Part shown: positions 57,400 through 64,000 of the stretch, one piece after another
Layout of the letters: every line of letters begins with the position of its first letter
How positions within the stretch are numbered: the first letter of the stretch is position 1
Assembly (NCBI GenBank): GCA_022478985.1
Contig: JAKSZP010013550.1
Coordinates: 18,305-82,304, forward strand
DNA: 64,000 nucleotides
Direction of reading: 5' to 3'
DNA from: Massospora cicadina
Lineage: Eukaryota > Entomophthoromycota > Entomophthoromycetes > Entomophthorales > Entomophthoraceae
Notes under the pieces: model-generated
Seen by the model: only the letters and a program-made list of their open reading frames with translations
Told to the model about the DNA's origin: nothing
Databases searched by the model: none
Program-made: the position numbers and the translations under genes

Positions 57400-58729
57400 A
57401 ATTGGAGGACAATAACACGCTTAATAAAGTTACTGGAATGGACAACATTAATTATGTAACAGAGCCATAAAAAGGATTTTAGAAACGCTTTAATGGAAAA
57501 GAATATTGAGAACTCCAGTCTAAGCTAAAAAGTGATTGCATGAAAATTATCTCAAAAAACTTATAATTCCATTTCTTAATTTTTCTTATCTATTATCTAC
57601 TGGAAGCTATGTTCACCCTAATTTAAAACAATCCCCTTCAGATTTTTACTTGATATATAATTTCCTCACACTAAGATTTTCTAAAAATAGATATTCTTTG
57701 ACAAATTATAGTTTGTACTTATTTTTAATAGCGAGTATGTTATGTGTCAACTCAAGAAAATTGTTAGTCGTGGAATTCCAACTGGAACATAAATATCTCT
57801 TCTAGGTTTATAGTGAACATGACAATACTAATGAATCATTCTTATAATAGATGTTTTCAAGGTGTCCGCTGCTTTAAAAGTGTTACATGTGTCAGCCTGG
57901 AACTTGGTAGCTTAGCGCTAATAAGCTAAGTGACAAATCAGTGTAAGAAATTTAAATTGAGAGCCAATTCGTAGTTCTTTGAGTTGATTGTAAGCTTTAT
58001 ATAAATTATTTAAGATAAGAGTTTGTTTCATCCATAGTCTAATTCTCATTTGTGGAACTGACAGCCCTACATCTTCCATCTCATTAAAGCCACTAACACA
58101 CTGCCTTTATGAATCAATTTGACTGTAGTGTCCACCACAAATACTATTTTTTGAGTCAAAATTACAAAGTTCTACTTGAAAGTCCTTCATGAGAGTATTC
58201 AGGAAAAAAATAATAAAATTAGTCTAAATCTATCAGTACAATTTTACCTCAGTTCTTAAGGGAGCATAATCAGGCAGTAATTGATCTTGACTAATTGTTA
58301 TCCTCACATTAAGGATGGTTTGAAATTCCGGCATAAATGCCCTTTAAGTTTGTATGCCACTTTGACAACAGGAAATTTTTTTGAAGTGCTACCGTTCTGT
58401 ATAGTGAAGATAAGTCATTAAAATATAAGATGTTTTTGTTATTAAACTTCCAGATTCACACTGCCAACTTTATTACAGAAAAAACTAAACATAACTACTC
58501 TTAATATTGCTTATAAATTATGTATCCAATCTTTATCTCTCACGTGAGCTGCCCAAAGATTCATAGTAAAGTATTATCATTATAATTTTTAAGCTTTTTT
58601 ATATGATTCTTTGGATAGATGAAAGTCATAGTGTTTTTAAATTGGCATAATAGTGGTAATATTCATTAGCGCATTAGAAAACATGTCATTTTGAATTAAT
58701 AAAAAAAGATAAATGTTATAGCTTAGTGT
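57400..58729. other. AT-rich stretch, probable decayed 3' LTR of E
   Basis: Starts with ACTGGAATGGACAACATTAA (57424 onward), matched at 31346-31365 upstream of the element D LTR. Patchy similarity to the D/E LTR continues to about 58000. Beyond that nothing is recognisable. Confidence 0.35.
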
Positions 58730-61361
58730 TCAGTCAACCAATTTAGTTTCATTTCACCACTTGACTGAATAATAATCATCTGTCATAAGTCCATGCGTCA
58801 TCTGTGCACAGCGCAAGAAGTGAGCAGCTCTGGTTAGTGTGGGTTGATTAAAGGATGGTTACTTAGTTTTTGAGAAGCATTATAAGAGCGGTAAGTCAAG
58901 TTTGCCTTCAATTTGCATTGCAAAATTATAATAATTGGTGAAGTATCAAGGGGCATATTTTGTGGGGGCTTACCTATAGTTAATAACTTACTAGAAACAA
59001 AAAATAAAAAACTAGCAACAAAAGTTCTATAATAGAAAAGTTATATTTTTTACTAATATATATATCATATATGGCTATATGGGCTAGAGGACTATGCATG
59101 GACTCTTTTGATAATGCATCCATATGCCACATTTTTTAAGGTGTACATATTTCTGGATGTACTTTTTATCACTTAGGTGGGGCTTACCCTTACATTTACA
59201 ATTTTACCCTTCATCCAAAAACCATTTTTGTCATGGAACTAAACTGATTTGCTGACCTCATATAGGTAGCTTGTCATAAAAATATAATTCTTCATTGTAA
59301 TCTTTTGATTTTTTTGCTAGGATAGTGGAGTATGCTTCAGCTTTTAGTCTGATTAGAGTAGAGGCCAAGTTTGGCAAAAAGCAGTGGGTATCAGGCCATT
59401 AGTGTCTTCCTTACAGGAGTATAGCAATGGTGGCAGCACTGTGAGTCTCTAATATAGAGGTTTAAATGTGTGTTTCTTCATCAATGATTGGTAACTAAAA
59501 GTGTATGTGAGTATAAAAGTTAGTAAGAGAATGCTTCAATCTGATGGACAGTCTGAAAAAAATTATAATAATATCTACCAGAGTGCTTACAAAGCGTTTA
59601 ATGATACCATTGGACTCTGATTTGTAAGAGGTTGTTACTACACCTCAAACGCCAATAAGTTTGTTCAGCTTTGGTATTAATGAGAGGAAAAGTTGAGTCC
59701 ATTGTTAGTAAGGGTAAATTTTGGATGCATCTGTGTTTAAAAATTATGATTTTCACGTAAAATTTATCATGGATACAGCGCCTGAGGCTTTTATGGCTCA
59801 TGCCTTGACCTTTTTTCAGGTGTTATATGGCCATCTATCATATATTTAGCGCGGTTTGCACCAGTGGATAGGGGCTGAAAATGTAAGTATATATGAAGTC
59901 CCTATCAAAAATGGAGCTTCATCAGCTGGTACAACGTCCATTTAAGTAATAGTTCCTCAATTTGGCACTAGTGGCAGCACATATTTTTTCTGAGATGTCA
60001 ATGCATACTTTCTCAATAGTGACGAGATTTTGGAAGATCCACATAATATATAGCCCTGCATGTTTTGATGCCTTGCGCGTGTAAATTATGATTCTCTCTT
60101 TACTAACAGTTTAGAAAAGTCCAGCAAAATTTTTATATATAATAGGTTGGCTTTTTCCGGATGGTGTATGCCCACATCTCATCTAATGTTTGTATCACCT
60201 GAAACCTTTTAATTGCAGTATCTGCCAAATTTCAACTTTGTTTATCTATTAGGTTCGCCAAGTCTGTTGTTACAGCGGCAGTTTGTAACTGAGAGAGGCA
60301 GTCTGCGTTTGGTGTTCACCCCAAGATGATGCAATATTTTAAGGTTAATTAATTCATAAGTTGGGGCCCAGCGTTTGTCACTCTCAAGTCCACAAGTTTC
60401 TAAAACCAAATTAAAGACTCATGTTTAGTAATGACCGTTTATTTCACTCTATGCAATACAAATGAAACTGTTTTAGACGCTATTTACTCTAGGCATTATC
60501 ATTTGGTGATAGTTTTTTTCTCTTGTGTCAGTATAGGTTCCAATGCAGTAGTCTATGGGATGCTCTATCCCTTCTTCACCTGTGAGAGCACTGTCCAAAT
60601 GGCGTACAAGAAGGCATCAGTTTGCACTTAAAACTCCTTAATGAGGTTGTTATTGCATAACCAGGACCATGGTAAAGGCTATCCTGAACGTATTGGGGCA
60701 CGGTGATACTGATTAGTCCAAACAAAGGGCGCTGTCATCTCTAAAGATGAAGAGCAGTTCATTGATGCAGCTGGCATTTGTAATTAACCTTTCTATATCT
60801 TCCATCTTCATGAAAACTTTCAGGTGAACTTGTAGCTGGAAGTGGACATTTATATAATTGCCTTGACCATGTCAAAAGGTAATTTTAAATTTCAGCGTCA
60901 TTAATAAACCAATGTATACCAATTGGTCCTCAAAAAATTATATATTTTTAATTTATTTTAGTTTGGTAGTAGCGAGTTAATTTCACCTCTTTCAGTAAAA
61001 CTAGGTGTTCCAAAAAATCATGTGAATGATGTTGATATTATCAAGGTACACTTAAAACAAAATAATATTTGAGGTAGCCAAGAATAGTGACCATCACCCA
61101 CTGTAATGTCACTGGGATGTTGCACAGTCCTTGAGGAATTTTTATAGATTGTAATAGACCTTAAAACATGATAATTTCACATTTATCCTGATAGGCCTTT
61201 AGTAGTTTGTAATCCAAAAAGCCCTAGGTTAATTCATTGCTAAAAAGCTTTGAGCTGCCTAGGCGGTTTATGATTCAGTAAACTATGGTAAGGGATAGGA
61301 TACTTTTTGTTATATTATCTAACTTGTGAAAGTAACTTTCTTTTACTATGGCATCACTTTC
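58730..61361 (-). pseudogene. Ty3/gypsy element F, 3' part of pol (minus strand)
   Basis: This segment aligns with element A at about 500-2645 in the same orientation. For example 61120-61140 (GTTGCACAGTCCTTGAGGAA) matches A at 2412-2431 (TTGCACAGCCCTTGGGGTAG), and the RNase H and integrase equivalents at 60230-60700 and 59330-60060 follow in order. It is more decayed than A and shows few readable residues. The RT is cut at 61347-61361 by the ORF1-only insertion and resumes at 63247. The 3' end near 58730 is approximate, and no LTR could be aligned. Confidence 0.7.
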
Positions 61362-63246
61362 CAAGAAATTTTATTAAAACAAAAAACTACACATTTGAAC
61401 TTTCGCTGCCAAGTTCAACCCCAATATCCTCAGATCCCAAATCAGCTTCTCTAGTGTGGATCATTGTCAAAACCCTTTAGCATTTTTATTATGTCAGTAA
61501 TACACATTTTGTAGTAAGTAAACCATTCCTCCAAAATCCTTAGGACAATTTTCCACCAAGTATCTCAACATCAACACTGAACATACTAGGAAAGTGCCTC
61601 AAAGCCCCCCTGGTGCCCCCAGAGCAAAATACAATTTGGCTTTTGGGTTAAATAAAGGAAATTGCTCCCATATGCTGACAAAGAAATTACAAATTAGCAC
61701 AATTGGTGAAACCTGCCAACTTTATTGACTTAATCCCCTACAACGGGTATTTTTGTCTGAGCTTTATCTGTGAAGCTGATACTGCAACTGCGGCGACTGT
61801 GACCCTGGTATTACTTGGCATCCATCTCACCAAAACTTGCTTCAGCTACCAGTGGACACCACTATGGTGGTTAATTTGCTGGTTTTACCACCCACCTTCA
61901 CCCCAATGCTCCAAAAGAAGCTGATGGTTAGCTTAGCGGCCTACAGCTCCAAGCACATCTTTCAGTTTGTGGTCTCTAATGGGGCCACATGTCTAGCAGG
62001 GCCTTGGACATTTGCCATGATGCATCTTGGTTCTAATAATGTGCCTGTTAATTGCCCCTCACACCGTTATCCCTGTTGCCCCCTGACAATTCATTGTTGG
62101 CCCATGTCAAGGATGGGTGGATGATATTTCCGTCCTATTTTGAGTAGTATCACTCAAAACGCAAGTGCCCCTATCTTATAGATTTAGCTGGTCTGAGCCC
62201 AGCTCCGCTAGATCCCAACCTCCACTGACCCTGTGATGCTTTCTATCTGTTGTTTTATCCTTACCCTCCCTAAAGCCTGACGCTTTAGCGGTTCCTACGC
62301 CAGCCAATTAGGCCCTCATCATCCCAGAACCACACTAATCCAGCCAACCATGATGCAGTTTGGACTATGGATATGTTTCCAGTCTTGGTCCAATTTTTCA
62401 TCTCAGCCTCAATCTTACGCTGATGCTCTATTATAATTCACCTAGTGTCCTTGGGGCTTATTGGCTAAAGGTTTTTTATTAAGTAATTTTGTTGATCCAT
62501 CTAATCTACATGTTGATTAATTCCTAAATTTTGATTATGATGCTAAGTTCACACCTTCTTTATACAACCCCTTGACAAATGCGTGTCATCCTTATGTGAC
62601 CACCTGCTTGCTGTAAAAGCAGCTGTCATGCCAAAATATTGTCCCATTTTCAAAGCTGTCACCAAGTCACTGGTGAGTTTTTACAAAATGTCTCACTCCT
62701 CCCATTATCTCATCAAATATTGTCCCACTTGGCAAACGTAACATTCTCAGGTACTAAAAACCAACAATGATGTAATCCAGAGTGTGGAAGTGGTAGCTCG
62801 GAATTACAAATCCAATTAAAGTCACATTGATGTTTGCCAGTTTCAAAATTCTCTCCATGTCGATATTCAAGCTTAAGAAGCAATTTAAATCATCATCAGC
62901 AGCTTTTTTGCCATTAGTAATTTTTATAAATTTTGATTTTAGATATACTATATCAAATACTGATGATAACCTACGCCCTTGCTCTCTTTCTTGGCCGTGC
63001 TTTGCTCTGTAGTGATTTAGAAACCACCAAGGCAGAGCTTCCTTGACCCCTCTCTCCTTCCACCATGGTCAGATAGGCGTTCTTTATTTTCCACTTGGTT
63101 AATTGTGATTATTTTAGTTTATAAAACGCTCTAGTTTATTTTTGTTTTGTTTTTTAAGCTTTAATACTTTTCAATTTATGAGCAGTTATAATATCCATCC
63201 CCTGGTCAAATTACCTTAAATAACAAACTATTTGACCTGTGATAGT
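61362..63246 (+). mobile_element. ORF1-only retroelement, copy 3, inserted in element F
   Basis: Both borders are set by element F homology: 61347-61361 (TATGGCATCACTTTC-like) and 63247-63261 (TATGCTATCTAGTTT) each align to the same part of element A (TAGTCCATCACTACC, 2627-2641), so a ~15-bp target duplication flanks the insert. It begins TTTTATTAAAACAAAAAACT like copy 2 and ends CCTGGTCAAATTACCTTAAA then TAACAAA. Coding runs PANFIDLIPYNGYFCLSFIC, EADTATAATVTL, HIFQFVVSNGATCLAGPWTF (61961-62020) and a lost knuckle FPSYFE-stop-YHSKRKC at 62127-62168. Length 1.88 kb: there is no room for an ORF2. Confidence 0.85.
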
Positions 63247-63880
63247 GTATGCTATCTAGTTTTTACATCCTTCTTTTTCATGATCAGCACTGTAGAATCT
63301 CACAGACTCTAGAAAAAGCTTTAGCATCCCTTGCTTCATTAGCAACCCAATCTGCTGGGTCAATACTTCCTCTAAAGCGCGGGAGCAGTGGATAAGCTGA
63401 AGATGAATAAGAGCGTGGTTTGCTGTGTCAATCTGGTAGACTACATTTATGAGCGCATTTTTGAATGTGGTCATCTGTAATAAAAAACTTGTTGTGTAAA
63501 TCAAACAAAGGTAAAAAATCCTTTCTCAGGTCTTTAATCAATCCTAAAAGACATTCTCTGTGAACCACAAGTAAGACATCCATCAAAGCGATGCTTGGGA
63601 AGAAATTCTTCCAAAAAGCTAAGTTTGTAAATTTTTACCATTGTCAACTAAAAGCAAGTATAAGTAAACTATCACTTAGTTTTTTTGTATAATTAACTGA
63701 CATTGTAAGTTAGCCAAATAATACTGTTATCTCACTTAGTTTTGGATTTTAGGTGGGAAATATGCTCAATGGTTCTTAAAACGCCTAATTTGCAACAATT
63801 TAATTTAAGGAATTCGGGCTTTTCTTTCCCATAACTATCACTATTAGTAACACGATTCTCCACAAATTATCCAAATTTGA
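63247..63880 (-). pseudogene. Ty3/gypsy element F, RT N-terminal part
   Basis: Continuation of F beyond the copy 3 insertion. ACATCCTTCTTTTTCATGAT (63265 onward) matches A at 2646-2665 (CCTCCATTCTTCTTTTTGAT). The minus frame 63256-63504 reads ALEEVLTQQIGLLMKQGMLK, the segment between the protease and RT palm (compare L-x-E-M-L-x-x-G-I-I in active elements). F fades out before 63880. Confidence 0.65.
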
Positions 63881-63895
63881 CAATCAACCAGGAAA

Positions 63896-64000
63896 ATGAG
63901 CAGATTTGTACGCACCAACACCAGCCGGGCAAAAGTGGCCAACGCAAAAGGCCTTAAACCCACCCAACCCATTGGAGAAAAACGCCCCAGCAGCACATTG
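63896..64000 (+). CDS. Start of an unidentified ORF running off the window (possible LINE ORF1)
   Basis: ATG at 63896 opens a 35-codon frame that is still open at the last base: MSRFVRTNTSRAKVANAKGL then KPTQPIGEKRPSSTL. It is basic, Ser/Thr/Pro-rich and disordered-looking. The composition changes abruptly from AT-rich to GC-richer at about 63890, as at the left end of the LINE at 40031. A basic, low-complexity N-terminus after a short AT-rich leader fits the ORF1 start of a second young LINE or related element. A host gene is equally possible from so little sequence. Confidence 0.4.
   Translation, partial: MSRFVRTNTSRAKVANAKGLKPTQPIGEKRPSSTL

Larger units (their letters stand above)
51850..57400 (+). 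mobile_element. Ty3/gypsy LTR retrotransposon E, internal region
   Basis: Plus-strand gag with a near-intact knuckle, RT, RNase H and integrase follow the LTR at 50690-51850. The copy is among the most decayed here: most blocks are recognisable only by comparison with D. A micro-insertion of LINE tail lies at 54595, just before the RT. A 3' LTR probably begins near 57425 but is too diverged to align confidently. Confidence 0.7.

Noticed and set aside
61067..61085. ATTTGAGGTAGCC, like the ORF1-only 3' terminus on the minus strand
   Set aside because: The position aligns with RT of element A (AGCTTGAGGTCTTGC) and is explained by Ty3 homology.
1..64000. CRISPR arrays, tRNA or rRNA genes, bacterial operons
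   Set aside because: No regularly spaced identical repeats, no cloverleaf with A/B boxes noticed, and all recognisable genes belong to eukaryotic retroelements.

Overview
The window is a dense, nested pile-up of retrotransposons in AT-rich eukaryotic DNA, and I see no convincing intact host gene, rRNA, tRNA or CRISPR array. The only GC-rich, coding-like block is a non-LTR retrotransposon (LINE) whose ORF1 (CCHC knuckle), APE-type endonuclease, reverse transcriptase and C-terminal Cys/His motif resemble fungal Tad1-type elements. Together with several Ty3/gypsy elements in all states of decay this suggests a repeat-rich fungus, perhaps a rust-like basidiomycete. That placement is inference from element type and composition only.

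Layout. 1-6209: Ty3/gypsy element A (minus strand) with a partial 3' LTR, pol and gag remnants and a complete 5' LTR. 6210-7256: an unrecognised minus-strand coding remnant. 7257-16075: Ty3/gypsy element B (plus) with both LTRs. 16076-19185: AT-rich, unassigned, with a 44-bp tandem repeat. 19186-21148, 22619-24480 and 28325-30158: three minus-strand copies of a ~1.8-2.0 kb retroposed element, with a Tc1/mariner-like transposase fragment and unrecognised coding remnants at 25.5-27.6 kb between them. 31640-39600: Ty3/gypsy element D (plus). 40031-46484: the young LINE, flanked by a perfect 16-bp target-site duplication (TSD). 48320-50132: a fourth copy of the ~1.8 kb element (minus). 50690 to about 57400: Ty3/gypsy element E (plus). 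58730-63880: Ty3/gypsy element F (minus), split at 61362-63246 by a fifth copy of the ~1.9 kb element (plus). 63896-64000: a clean ORF start running off the window.

The most notable system is this ~1.8-2.0 kb family. All five copies share 5' and 3' termini and place an ORF1-like protein core about 610 bp from the 5' end, and none carries an endonuclease or reverse transcriptase. They look like full-length, ORF1-only, non-autonomous LINE relatives, comparable in architecture to mammalian HAL1. One copy carries a collagen-like Gly-X-Y stretch in its 3' half. Another sits in Ty3 element F, and the unoccupied paralogous site is present in element A, so both boundaries and a decayed TSD can be read directly.

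The second notable feature is three micro-insertions, each only about 20-27 bp of the LINE 3' tail, at 3962, 26064 and 54595. Each is bracketed by a direct repeat of about 15-16 bp. They are extreme 5'-truncated retrotransposition events, far below normal repeat-annotation length. The tail they carry differs by one base from the full-length copy here, so their source was a sibling element.

Every pol gene is broken by stops, frameshifts or catalytic substitutions, including the young LINE. Boundaries marked approximate were placed by eye from internal homology.
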